From NCBI GenBank assembly GCA_036388895.1, contig DASVQY010000025.1, forward strand, positions 124,001 through 188,000: a stretch of DNA of 64,000 bases. The letters run 5' to 3'. Under the pieces are notes generated by a model. That model was not told where the DNA came from. It was given only the letters and a program-made list of their open reading frames with translations, and did no database searches. The position numbers and the translations under genes were made by a program. This stretch comes from SXVE01 sp036388895 (lineage in GTDB: Bacteria; Acidobacteriota; Blastocatellia; Pyrinomonadales; Pyrinomonadaceae). Position 1 is the first letter of the stretch; each line of letters begins with the position of its first letter. Positions 24,974 through 32,925 of the stretch are shown here, one piece after another.

Positions 24974-25885
24974 ATGAAACGGGAAAATCTCACGCGTTTC
25001 GCGTGGCTTTCAATTTTCGCCGCCGTTGCGACAATCGGCTTGAAAGCGGGCGCTTATTGGCTGACCGGCTCGGTTGGTCTGCTTTCCGACGCTCTTGAAT
25101 CGCTGATAAATCTTGCGGCGGCAATCATCGCGCTGATGATGCTCAAACTCGCGGCGCGTCCGCCCGACGAGGAACACGCTTTCGGTCACGATAAAGCGGA
25201 GTATTTCGCCAGCGGAATCGAAGGCACGCTGATTTTGCTAGCGGCGTTAGGCATTGGCTGGACGGCGACCGTGCGGCTCATTTATCCGCAGCCGCTCGAA
25301 CAAGTCGGCGTCGGTTTGCTTATCACGACCGCAGCGACAATGATTAATTTAATCGTCGGACAAATTTTAATCCGCGCCGGTCGCCAACATCGCTCGATAA
25401 CGCTCGAAGCCGACGGAAAGCATCTAATGACCGACGTTTGGACATCAGGAGGCGTTATTGTGGGCGTCTGGGCGGTAAACGCGACCGGCTGGCTTTTTCT
25501 CGATCCGATTGTGGCGCTCCTGGTCGCCGCAAACATCATCTGGGCTGGAGTTCAGTTGATGCGGCGCTCGGCGCTCGGGTTGATGGACACGGCGATCTCT
25601 TCGGAAAAACAAGAAAATATCAAGTCCGTGCTGGACAGATACGCCGAGCAAAAAGGAATCGAATACCACGCTTTGCGAACGCGGCGGGCGGCGGCAAGAT
25701 CGTTCGTCAGCGTTCACATTCTCGTGCCGGGCGAATGGACGGTTCACGAAGGTCATCAGCTGCTCGAAGAAATCGAAGCCGACATTCGCCGCGACGTTCC
25801 CGGCGCAATCGTTTTCACGCATCTGGAATCGCTCGACGATCCGGCTTCTTGGTATGACGTGGAATTAGACCGGTTGGAAAGTTAA
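24974..25885 (+). CDS. Cation diffusion facilitator family transporter
   Basis: A CDF metal/H+ antiporter (Zn, Fe, Mn or Co export). N-terminal membrane helices contain GSVGLLSDALESLINLAAAI, the helix-2 site, and the cytosolic loop EEHAFGHDKAEYFASGIEG carries the expected His/Asp ligands. Helix 5 contains LTLEADGKHLMTDVWTSGGVI with His and Asp. The C-terminal cytoplasmic domain (about residues 210-300) has VSVHILVPGEWTVHEGHQLL with the conserved HEGHQL-type motif. I chose the ATG at 24974 because GAAGAGA lies nine bases before it. A GTG at 24956 would add six residues. Confidence 0.92.
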   Translation: MKRENLTRFAWLSIFAAVATIGLKAGAYWLTGSVGLLSDALESLINLAAAIIALMMLKLAARPPDEEHAFGHDKAEYFASGIEGTLILLAALGIGWTATVRLIYPQPLEQVGVGLLITTAATMINLIVGQILIRAGRQHRSITLEADGKHLMTDVWTSGGVIVGVWAVNATGWLFLDPIVALLVAANIIWAGVQLMRRSALGLMDTAISSEKQENIKSVLDRYAEQKGIEYHALRTRRAAARSFVSVHILVPGEWTVHEGHQLLEEIEADIRRDVPGAIVFTHLESLDDPASWYDVELDRLES

Positions 25886-25901
25886 GCTGATTTATTTGAC
25901 G

Positions 25902-26369
25902 ATGAAAGCGGAATCAATCACTGTTTACACCATCGGACACGGGCGCCATTCGTGGAAAGATTTTCTCGCGCTCTTGCAAAAATACGAGATCGCTTTTCTT
26001 TGCGACGTGCGAAATTTTGCACGCTCGCGGTGGGTGCAGTTCAACGGTGCCGTTTTGTCGAAAAATCTGCGCGAAAACGGTATCGGCTATGAACATCTTC
26101 CTGAAACGGGCGGCAAGAAAATCGCGTCACCCGAAGATTTGAATCGCGGAATTGAAAGAATCTTGGAAATATCGGCGGAAGTAAAAACCGCGATAATGTG
26201 TTCGGAATCGCAACCTTTGACGAAACACAAAATTCCGCGCGCCAACTGTCACCGCGTCGGGTTGCTTTCTCCTTTATTAAAAGCAAAAGGCGCATCGCGA
26301 ATAATTCACATTTTGCCGAATGGTGATTCGATTGAATTCGATGAAACCGCGACGCCTTCAATTTGGTAA
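25902..26369 (+). CDS. DUF488 family protein
   Basis: A 155-residue DUF488 protein. Seen: the start VYTIGHGRHSWKDFLALL, the DVRNFARSRW motif near residue 35, and the cysteine motif AIMCSESQPLTKHKIPRANCHR near residue 105 (family 'C.E....CHR'). The domain is small and globular with two conserved cysteines. Its function is unproven, though members often lie near nucleic-acid or thiol genes. A TTG two codons earlier (25896) is an alternative start. It follows the CDF gene by 16 bases and is probably in the same transcript. Confidence 0.85.
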   Translation: MKAESITVYTIGHGRHSWKDFLALLQKYEIAFLCDVRNFARSRWVQFNGAVLSKNLRENGIGYEHLPETGGKKIASPEDLNRGIERILEISAEVKTAIMCSESQPLTKHKIPRANCHRVGLLSPLLKAKGASRIIHILPNGDSIEFDETATPSIW

Positions 26370-26371
26370 GA

Positions 26372-26416
26372 AAAAGAAAAAGCAGTTTTGGTAACAAACT
26401 GATTACTTTTTCTTTT
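26372..26416. terminator. Bidirectional terminator between DUF488 gene and exported protein
   Basis: An outer stem AAAAGAAAAAG (26372-26382) and CTTTTTCTTTT (26406-26416) and an inner stem CAGTTT/AAACTG form a stacked hairpin between convergent genes. The right arm runs into the 3' end of the minus-strand gene. Confidence 0.6.
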
Positions 26417-26930
26417 GGCGTTCTAATTCGACCTGCTTGCGAACGATTTCATCAGTTATTTCAACGTGCGGGTTCAGAAGGTTGTCAACAACTATCGTAA
26501 ATTCGCCGCAATCAATTACGGATTTGACTTTTTCGTAGTTCCAGAGCGCAGGAGAAATTCCGATTTGCGCGGAAAGCGCGGCGGTGAAACTTTCGAGCGT
26601 TGCCCAATCGCTTCTTTTTTCGTAGAAGATTTCGATTTGATAAAGTTTTAAGTCGAAAAAGCGCAGATATAAAGCGCGAACTCCGTGCAGAGAAACGGGC
26701 GCCGAATTTTCGATAAAATTTTGAAAAAAAGTGCGCTCGCCTTTCTTTTTGATTTTGATTTTCAGAGCTTTGCCGACGACCGCCTGCGTTTGTTCCGGCG
26801 ACATTCCCGGATATAGATTTAACAAACCGGACGTTTCCGTTGTGCCGCAACCGGTTTGCGCCGAAGTGTCGGGCGTAAAAATTAACACCAATAAAAATAT
26901 AAATAATGATTTTACGAAACGTTCCGGCAT
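26403..26930 (-). CDS. Exported protein of unknown function
   Basis: A 175-residue protein with a signal peptide (KSLFIFLLVLIFTPDTSAQ). The mature part begins with a Cys-Gly-Thr segment and LLNLYPGMSPEQTQAVVG, a pattern like the small 'PGMS..qa...lG' domains that bind periplasmic partners. The rest is mixed alpha/beta ending in a Lys-rich tail. No confident family. It is divergent from the glycosylase gene across 34 bases, so their promoters must overlap. Confidence 0.7.
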   Translation of the reverse strand: MPERFVKSLFIFLLVLIFTPDTSAQTGCGTTETSGLLNLYPGMSPEQTQAVVGKALKIKIKKKGERTFFQNFIENSAPVSLHGVRALYLRFFDLKLYQIEIFYEKRSDWATLESFTAALSAQIGISPALWNYEKVKSVIDCGEFTIVVDNLLNPHVEITDEIVRKQVELERQKKK

Positions 26931-26964
26931 CGCAATAATTGTATAACGAATCGCTTCGACTTTT

Positions 26965-27645
26965 ATGATAAAAACGCTCGACGAGAAGAATCTGCGCGGC
27001 GCGTGCGAAAAACTCGCCCGAACCGATTCGGATTTGGCTTTTATTTACGAAACTTACGGCACGCCGCCGCTTTGGGCGCGCGAAGCGAGTTTCGCCACGC
27101 TCGTTCATATAATTTTAGAACAGCAAGTGTCGCTCGCCTCGGCGCTTTCGGCATTTAATAAATTAAAAGAAAAAATCGGCACGGTTACGCCGGAAAACGT
27201 CTTGAATTTGTCCGACGAAGAAATGAAAGCAGCGTATTTCTCGCGGCAAAAAACGATTTACGCGCGCGAACTGGCGAAAGCGATAACAAGCGGAAATTTG
27301 GTTTTAGAGTCTTTGCGAAATCTGCCGGATGAAAAGGTAAAAAACGAGCTGAAAAAAATAAAAGGCATCGGCGATTGGACTTCGGACATTTATCTCTTGA
27401 TGGCTTTATTGCGCACGGACGTGATGCCGAAAGGCGATTTGGCGCTTCACGTCGCGTACCAGAGATTAAAAAATCTCGAACATCGCCCGAATGCGGAAGA
27501 ATTTTTAATTATCGCGGAAAAATGGAAACCGCTTCGCGCCGTCGCCGCGCGTTTGCTGTGGCATTTTTACTTGTCGGAAAGAAAAATTCCAACGCGAAAG
27601 CTCAATAAAAACAAGAAGTCGGCGAAATTCAATTCCGCTGATTAA
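26965..27645 (+). CDS. HhH-GPD DNA glycosylase (AlkA/3-methyladenine type)
   Basis: A 226-residue base-excision repair glycosylase. The HhH-GPD signature is clear: the helix-hairpin-helix is LKKIKGIGDWTSDIYLLMAL near residue 135, with catalytic Asp in MPKGDLALHVAY. LVHIILEQQVSLASALSAF near residue 50 carries the Gln-rich region typical of AlkA relatives. There is no Fe-S cluster Cys set, so it is not an EndoIII type. It would remove alkylated bases from DNA. The C-terminal tail is Lys/Asn rich. Confidence 0.88.
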   Translation: MIKTLDEKNLRGACEKLARTDSDLAFIYETYGTPPLWAREASFATLVHIILEQQVSLASALSAFNKLKEKIGTVTPENVLNLSDEEMKAAYFSRQKTIYARELAKAITSGNLVLESLRNLPDEKVKNELKKIKGIGDWTSDIYLLMALLRTDVMPKGDLALHVAYQRLKNLEHRPNAEEFLIIAEKWKPLRAVAARLLWHFYLSERKIPTRKLNKNKKSAKFNSAD

Positions 27646-27743
27646 CACGAATTAAATCAAACTTAAAGTATTTTTTAACTTTTTCATATTCCATTAAAAC
27701 CGCGTTCCATTCTTTCCTTTCAAGTGTGTTAATTTAATTTTTG

Positions 27744-28304
27744 ATGAGCAAGATTTTAGATGTCGGCTGCGGCGCGAACAAATACGAGGGCGCGATTGGC
27801 TTGGACAACAATCCGCGCACCGCCGCCGACGTGATTCACGATTTGGGAGAAATTCCTTATCCTTTTCCCGACGACGAATTCGATTTGATTGTGTCGCGTC
27901 ACGTTGTCGAGCACGTCCCCGACGTGATGGCGTTTATGACCGAGCTGCACCGGATCACGAAAAACGGCGGGCGTATTCGGCTCGTCGCGCCGCATTACAC
28001 GAATCCCGACTGGGCGACCGACCCGACGCATCGAAACCATTTGAATTCTTACACTTTCAACGTTTTTATGCCTGAGCGTCAGGTTTTCGATTTTTACACG
28101 GACGTAAAGCTCAAACCGGTAAAAACTTACGTTTCGCTGGCGAATTTGTGGAAATCGCTCGGCATCGAATTTCTGGTCAATCTCGATCAAAAAAGCGTCA
28201 AGCTGCGTTTTTTACGAAAGTTCTGGGAACATTATTTGAGTTATATTTTTCGCGGCAAAGAGCTTCATTTCGAGTTCGAAGTGATAAAGGAAAACAAAGA
28301 TTGA
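27744..28304 (+). CDS. Class I SAM-dependent methyltransferase
   Basis: A 186-residue protein that opens straight into SAM-binding motif I (ILDVGCGANKYEGAIGLDNN). The motif II/III region is FPDDEFDLIVSRHVVEHVPD and the post-III element is ITKNGGRIRLVAPHYTN. It is a stand-alone Methyltransf_11-like enzyme of the kind found in cell-envelope or lipid modification, but the acceptor is unknown. A TTG just before the ATG (27741) is an alternative start. Confidence 0.85.
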   Translation: MSKILDVGCGANKYEGAIGLDNNPRTAADVIHDLGEIPYPFPDDEFDLIVSRHVVEHVPDVMAFMTELHRITKNGGRIRLVAPHYTNPDWATDPTHRNHLNSYTFNVFMPERQVFDFYTDVKLKPVKTYVSLANLWKSLGIEFLVNLDQKSVKLRFLRKFWEHYLSYIFRGKELHFEFEVIKENKD

Positions 28305-28541
28305 ATTTCGTCAATTTCATCGAAATTTTACACGAAAATTCAGAGAAAAGGAGCGGCATTTGCGTTTCGGACGAACGGCAAATCTTTTGCACGTAAAATC
28401 TTCCGAATTTTCAATTTTTATAACGGCGTTGCATCTCCGTTTTTACGACAGCCCGGACAAAGAATATCAGCAACTTTTTCCGGGCTTGCGGGCATCTTTA
28501 ATTTTGTACTTTTGCTTAATAATTTTCTACGAGGTTTCCTA

Positions 28542-29588
28542 ATGAAAAATAGATTTTATCCTTTGTTTCTGCTTTGCGCTTTGATTTTGAACGCGGTCGG
28601 CGCGGCGTTTGCCGATACGAAAGTCGTTAATAAAAATCAAAGCATTCAGCTCGTTTCATTGCTTCCCGCTTCCGACATCGTCGCGGCTTTTGACACAAAG
28701 CGTTTGATGAACGACGCTTTGCCGCAGGTTTTGTCGGGTAATCAAACTCTGCTCGCCAAAATTTTGGCTCACTTTGACGAAGTGAAAAACAAAACCGGTA
28801 TTGATTTGCGGCAGTTTGAGCAAGCGGCGATTGGCGCGACGGCAAAGCAAATCGCGCCGAAAGAATTCGACTTCGATCCCGTTATTTTAGCGCGCGGTCA
28901 AATAAACGCCGCCGCCTTGATTGCCGCCGCGAAGGTAGCCGCCAACGGTAAAGTCCGCGAAGAAAAAATGCGCGGCAAAACAATTTACATTTTTGCGGCG
29001 AAAGAAATTGCCGAAGCGAACAAACCGCGGAACGCAGCCGAAAAAAACGCGGATATGCTTGATAAATTCATCGGAAAGTTATCTCGTGAACTTGCCGTTG
29101 CCGCCTTTGACGCCAACACTTTAGCAATCGGAACGCCGCTGCGGGTTCGTCAGACTTTGGAAGCTAAAACGCGAGTCGGAACAGACATTTCAAATCTGCT
29201 TACGCGCAAACCGGATTCGATTTTGAATTTCGCCGCCAAACTGCCCGCCGGTATGAGCGCGTTTTTACCGCTCGACAACGACGAATTAGGCAAAAACATT
29301 GATTCGATTCAATATGTCAGCGGTGCGATGAATGTAGCGGGCGACAATACGGTTTTACAATTACTGGCGAAAACGCAAAATGCGGCTCAAGCGCAAAGTT
29401 TGCTTGAAACGCTACAGGGTTTGCAGTTCGTCGGCAAAGCGCTTCTCGGCGGATTAAAAGGCGCGGACAAACAGGTTTACGGACGAATGATTGAAAACGC
29501 GAATTTTTCGCGCTCGACGAACGAAGTTACTCTCGATTTACAAGTTCCGCAAAACGACATAAACGTTTTGATCGGCGGAATAAAATAG
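28542..29588 (+). CDS. Exported protein of unknown function (DUF3352-like layout)
   Basis: A 348-residue protein with a signal peptide (FLLCALILNAVGAAFA). The mature region begins with QLVSLLPASDIVAAFDTKRL, typical of a family of exported proteins that track 'LP.s..v.a.D..r' repeats, and it continues with alternating helices and strands. No catalytic motif is visible. It is common in exported acidobacterial proteins by my recollection; I cannot verify that here. The chosen ATG has a GAGG Shine-Dalgarno at about 28531. An AGCCCGGA/TCCGGGCT hairpin (28450-28486) lies in the upstream leader. Confidence 0.7.
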   Translation: MKNRFYPLFLLCALILNAVGAAFADTKVVNKNQSIQLVSLLPASDIVAAFDTKRLMNDALPQVLSGNQTLLAKILAHFDEVKNKTGIDLRQFEQAAIGATAKQIAPKEFDFDPVILARGQINAAALIAAAKVAANGKVREEKMRGKTIYIFAAKEIAEANKPRNAAEKNADMLDKFIGKLSRELAVAAFDANTLAIGTPLRVRQTLEAKTRVGTDISNLLTRKPDSILNFAAKLPAGMSAFLPLDNDELGKNIDSIQYVSGAMNVAGDNTVLQLLAKTQNAAQAQSLLETLQGLQFVGKALLGGLKGADKQVYGRMIENANFSRSTNEVTLDLQVPQNDINVLIGGIK

Positions 29589-29621
29589 TTTGACGATTTC
29601 TTCTTTCCCTCCTTCGCTTTT

Positions 29622-29652
29622 GGCTGTCGAAACGTTTCGACAGCCTTTTTTA
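29622..29652 (+). terminator. Strong terminator after the DUF3352-like gene
   Basis: GGCTGTCGAAA (29622-29632) pairs with TTTCGACAGCC (29635-29645) over a 2-base apex and is followed by TTTTTT. It lies immediately left of the inferred inversion breakpoint. Confidence 0.85.
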
Positions 29653-29674
29653 TTTTAGATTGTAGGAAAAACGT

Positions 29675-30553
29675 TTATCTGCGGCGAAAATCGCGGCGTT
29701 TTTCTGCGGCAAATTGTTCGACATCCCGGTTCAAATTGCCGTATTCGTCGTAAAGCGGGTAAAGCTGCAGATTTTTGGAAAGATATGCGGCGCGAAGCTC
29801 GACCGGACGCGAACCGGCTCGGTTGATGATTCGCACGCGCGTTCCGCGAACTTCTTCGATCCAATGCGCGAACTCTTCCGCATTGCCGATTGTCGCCGAA
29901 AGAAGCAACAACCGGATGCGCGGCGGCGAGAGAATAATCGCTTCTTCCCAGACGTGACCGCGATCTTCGTCGCCGAGATAGTGCGCTTCGTCTAAAATTA
30001 CAAAATCGGTGCGAACCTGTTCGCCCTGCCGCAAAGCGTCGAAAAGCTGATTGCGATAAATCTCGGTCGTACCGACGATCAGCGGCGCGTTTATGTTTTC
30101 CTTGCGGTCGCCGGTCAGAATGCCAACGTTTTCCGCACCGAATTCTGCGGAAAACTCCATGTATTTCGAGTTTGTAAGCGCTTTGAGCGGCGTCGTGTAC
30201 CAGGCGCGTTTGCCGTCGGTCAAAAGACGGCGAATTTCTTCGCGGGCGATCCACGTTTTGCCGCTGCCCGTCGGAGCTGTAACCAAAACGTCTTCGGTGT
30301 TAATCGCCTGAAGAGCTTCGATTTGAAATTCATCGGGAACGAGCGGCTGCGGTTCTGGCGTTCCGATGCCGGAAAGCAGGCGTTCGACAGCTTTGACTTG
30401 CTGCGGCGATAATTTCCGCTCTTCAAAATCAGCGGAACTTTCCCGTGCAAGATCGCGTTTAAAACTGCGTTCATTGTGACGAGGGGCATTTGAACGCGCG
30501 CGATCTTGCCGGTCACGTTTTTTCGGATTTTTACTCTTGAACGAACGAGCCAT
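29675..30553 (-). CDS. Ski2-like DEAD/DEAH helicase, N-terminal half only (RecA1 lobe)
   Basis: A 292-residue fragment containing only the first helicase lobe. After a basic, Arg/Lys-rich N-terminus (residues 1-45) come the Q-like motif DEFQIEALQAI, Walker A APTGSGKT at 93-100, motif Ia TTPLKALTNSKY, TGD at 147-149, motif II DEAH at 188-191 and motif III SAT at 219-221. The frame ends soon after LYDEYGNLNRDVEQFAAEKR, where RecA2 should begin; motifs IV-VI and the Ski2 helical region are absent. They occur at 44104-45969 on the other strand. Alone, this half could bind ATP but should not translocate. It is divergent from the 30718 gene. Confidence 0.9.
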   Translation of the reverse strand: MARSFKSKNPKKRDRQDRARSNAPRHNERSFKRDLARESSADFEERKLSPQQVKAVERLLSGIGTPEPQPLVPDEFQIEALQAINTEDVLVTAPTGSGKTWIAREEIRRLLTDGKRAWYTTPLKALTNSKYMEFSAEFGAENVGILTGDRKENINAPLIVGTTEIYRNQLFDALRQGEQVRTDFVILDEAHYLGDEDRGHVWEEAIILSPPRIRLLLLSATIGNAEEFAHWIEEVRGTRVRIINRAGSRPVELRAAYLSKNLQLYPLYDEYGNLNRDVEQFAAEKRRDFRRR

Positions 30554-30717
30554 TTTCTGTAATGTTAAAGGTTTATGCCGGCAAAGTCTATTGCTTTCAA
30601 TTGTTATTTAAAAATGTTAAACTGCAAAACGAGTCACAACTTAATTGTGACCGCGCGCGTCTAAGTTTCTCGTCGAGCAGTTTTAGCCGGAATTTAGATT
30701 GGATTTATAAGCGAATT

Positions 30718-32163
30718 ATGCTGGAACACGAAATACATAATCAGGAATTAAACGGTCTTAATAATCAAGAAATTAATCACGAAGTTCCGCGCGCGCATTA
30801 TGTCGCGCCGGAAACCGATTTATTCAGAAACTACGAAATAAAAAACTTTGAGCTTTCGCCGCGATTTTACAAAATCTTTGCCGTCTCGGCAATTTTCAAT
30901 GTAATGGTGCTGCTCGTTTTCGCGCAGTCGAATTTATTAACCAGAAAAGGCTGCGAAAGCCCGATGGTCAGCAAAGTGTGTCAGGTTCTCGACACGGTTT
31001 ACGTCGGAAGCGTCCTTTTGGGAACCGACGCGGAGTTTGCCAGTAGAGATTACGAAAAAACCGAGCTCGAAGATGCCGAAATCACTTATATTGACGTGAG
31101 CGGTCAAACACCTCCGCTTAATTACCCGGAAGGCTATTTTGCTATTGCCAACCCGGAAGAATATGCAATGCGCCAGCAGATGCAGCAAATGCAAATGATG
31201 AACGGCGATATGAACGGCGGAATGAGCACTTTTACAATGCCGCCTTCGGGCAGCATTTCGCCGATCAATCCAACTGTTCCGAACAGCAGCGATTTTATGA
31301 ACACGACACCGATGCTGCCGCCGCAAAACAACAATCCGGTTCTCGGCAATTTGCCGTCTTCGCCCCTCGGCGCGAATCCGATTCCCAAAACTCAGACTTA
31401 TCCGAGCAGAAAATTCCCGCGCGTTCGTGTGCCGAAACCGGTTAGAACTCCGAAAGCTGATCCAATTAAAGATTTAGAAAAGGAAACGGCGAAAAAAGAA
31501 AAGGAAGAAGCGGAAAAAGAAGAACCGAAACAAACTGATCTTTCGAGTTTGCCGGTTGCCGAGGAAATAATTAACAAAAAACCTTTGCAGGATTTCGGCG
31601 ACGACGTTTTGGACAAAGTAACGGCGAAGAAAGTTGATTTAACCAAACCTTTTACGGTTGTAATGCAGGGCGCGATTACAAAAGACGGAAAGTTTGACCC
31701 GAAAAAATCAAGATGGGACACGAAAAAGGAATCCGGCGATGAAGAGATGAAAAACGTTGCAAAATCTGCCGTCGAAGCAATCGGCGACAGCGGGCTTTTG
31801 ACTTATCTGCAAAGACTCGGAGTGGAAAACATCAGTTTCACTTTGGTGCAGGATGAGAAACAAATTTACGCGGTTATTACATCGGATCAAAAATCTGAGA
31901 ATAAAGCTAAACTTGTTTCGAGCGGATTAAATAATTTACTTTCTATCGGGAAACCGACTATCAAAGAAGCTGATACTTTAACTTTATTAAATGCGGCGAA
32001 GATTGAGGCGCAGGGCAAAAATTTTGTATTAAACTTTAATTTAGATAAGCCAATAGCGCAGGATTTAATTAATCGCCAATTGCAGAAAGCACAGGCTAAA
32101 CGCGAACAACAGCAACCGAACGGAACGGCAGTTACAAAACCGAATCAGAATTCCGGTAAATGA
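30718..32163 (+). CDS. Membrane-anchored protein of unknown function with Met/Asn/Pro-rich linker
   Basis: No family recognised. From the chosen ATG the 481-residue protein has a cytosolic N-terminal segment of about 50 residues and one transmembrane helix (KIFAVSAIFNVMVLLVFAQ, about residues 53-71). A Cys-bearing region (GCESPMVSKVCQVLDTVYVG) follows, then a long Met/Gln/Asn/Pro-rich linker and a Lys/Glu-rich charged stretch. The C-terminal folded domain begins LTKPFTVVMQGAITKDGKFD, with the 'V...G.i.kDGk' look of TonB-C-like domains. The frame is open 52 codons further upstream without family-like sequence. The next gene overlaps by 4 bases (ATGA). Confidence 0.7.
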   Translation: MLEHEIHNQELNGLNNQEINHEVPRAHYVAPETDLFRNYEIKNFELSPRFYKIFAVSAIFNVMVLLVFAQSNLLTRKGCESPMVSKVCQVLDTVYVGSVLLGTDAEFASRDYEKTELEDAEITYIDVSGQTPPLNYPEGYFAIANPEEYAMRQQMQQMQMMNGDMNGGMSTFTMPPSGSISPINPTVPNSSDFMNTTPMLPPQNNNPVLGNLPSSPLGANPIPKTQTYPSRKFPRVRVPKPVRTPKADPIKDLEKETAKKEKEEAEKEEPKQTDLSSLPVAEEIINKKPLQDFGDDVLDKVTAKKVDLTKPFTVVMQGAITKDGKFDPKKSRWDTKKESGDEEMKNVAKSAVEAIGDSGLLTYLQRLGVENISFTLVQDEKQIYAVITSDQKSENKAKLVSSGLNNLLSIGKPTIKEADTLTLLNAAKIEAQGKNFVLNFNLDKPIAQDLINRQLQKAQAKREQQQPNGTAVTKPNQNSGK

Positions 32164-32807
32164 GCAATCGTAAAAACTACAATTCAATAGTTTTTCTCAC
32201 CGTCTATCTCGGGCTTGTGCTGGTCGGCGCGACGCCGCAGGTCTTGGCACAGGCGGCGATGACGCGGCAGTTTGATATTGTCACCGAGATCGAATTTAAG
32301 GACGATTTAGACAAAAAGCCGGACGGAGAACAGGAGACGGCGGATTACCCGTCGGTTTCGCACGGTTTGTATCCGCTAGCGAATGAAAAGGAAAACAGTA
32401 AAGACTTCGCCTTTAATTACGTCGTTAAAGCTCTGATTGATTCAACCGAAGCATCAAAATGCAGTCGGGACAGCGAAGTCTTTTGTGATAATTTTCTTTC
32501 ATTTCAGCAAAAGGTAAATAAGGCGTTTTCGCACACGTTTGAAAACGACAAACAAAAAGTCAGCGTAATTTTACCGGCGGATAATTTTTTAGTAAAAACA
32601 AAGGTTTTTCATAGTTACAATCAACAAACCGAAACGCATAATTATTTTTATAGTTCGGCATTATCAAAATTAAAACTTCAGCAAATTAACAACGCGAAAG
32701 CGCTGATTTATCAAAACACCTTCCTTCCTTTTGAAAATAATCAAGTTTTCACTGTTATTCGCATGCCGCGCGCTTCGATAGATTCGCTCGTTGCCCGAAA
32801 CGCATAA
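32160..32807 (+). CDS. Exported protein of unknown function, partner of the 30718 gene
   Basis: A 215-residue protein with a signal peptide or N-terminal anchor (IVFLTVYLGLVLVGATPQVLAQ). The mature region is polar, contains a Cys pair (SKCSRDSEVFC) near residue 105, and ends in a mixed alpha/beta segment. The ATGA overlap with the preceding gene indicates translational coupling, so the two products probably work together at the membrane. secA begins 118 bp downstream on the same strand. Confidence 0.65.
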   Translation: MSNRKNYNSIVFLTVYLGLVLVGATPQVLAQAAMTRQFDIVTEIEFKDDLDKKPDGEQETADYPSVSHGLYPLANEKENSKDFAFNYVVKALIDSTEASKCSRDSEVFCDNFLSFQQKVNKAFSHTFENDKQKVSVILPADNFLVKTKVFHSYNQQTETHNYFYSSALSKLKLQQINNAKALIYQNTFLPFENNQVFTVIRMPRASIDSLVARNA

Positions 32808-32925
32808 TAAGCGGCGAGCGAAAGCAAATTTTTCAATCTTTCCGTAAAACAACTCGCCAAAACTTTAGTGTTTATATTTAGAGCCGAAAGCCCTGCGTTT
32901 TCGCGACTCGACAAATGAGGATTTT

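Noticed and set aside
28450..28486. Hairpin AGCCCGGA/TCCGGGCT as a terminator or riboswitch
   Set aside because: No T-tract follows and no known riboswitch blocks surround it; kept only as a leader hairpin in the gene entry.
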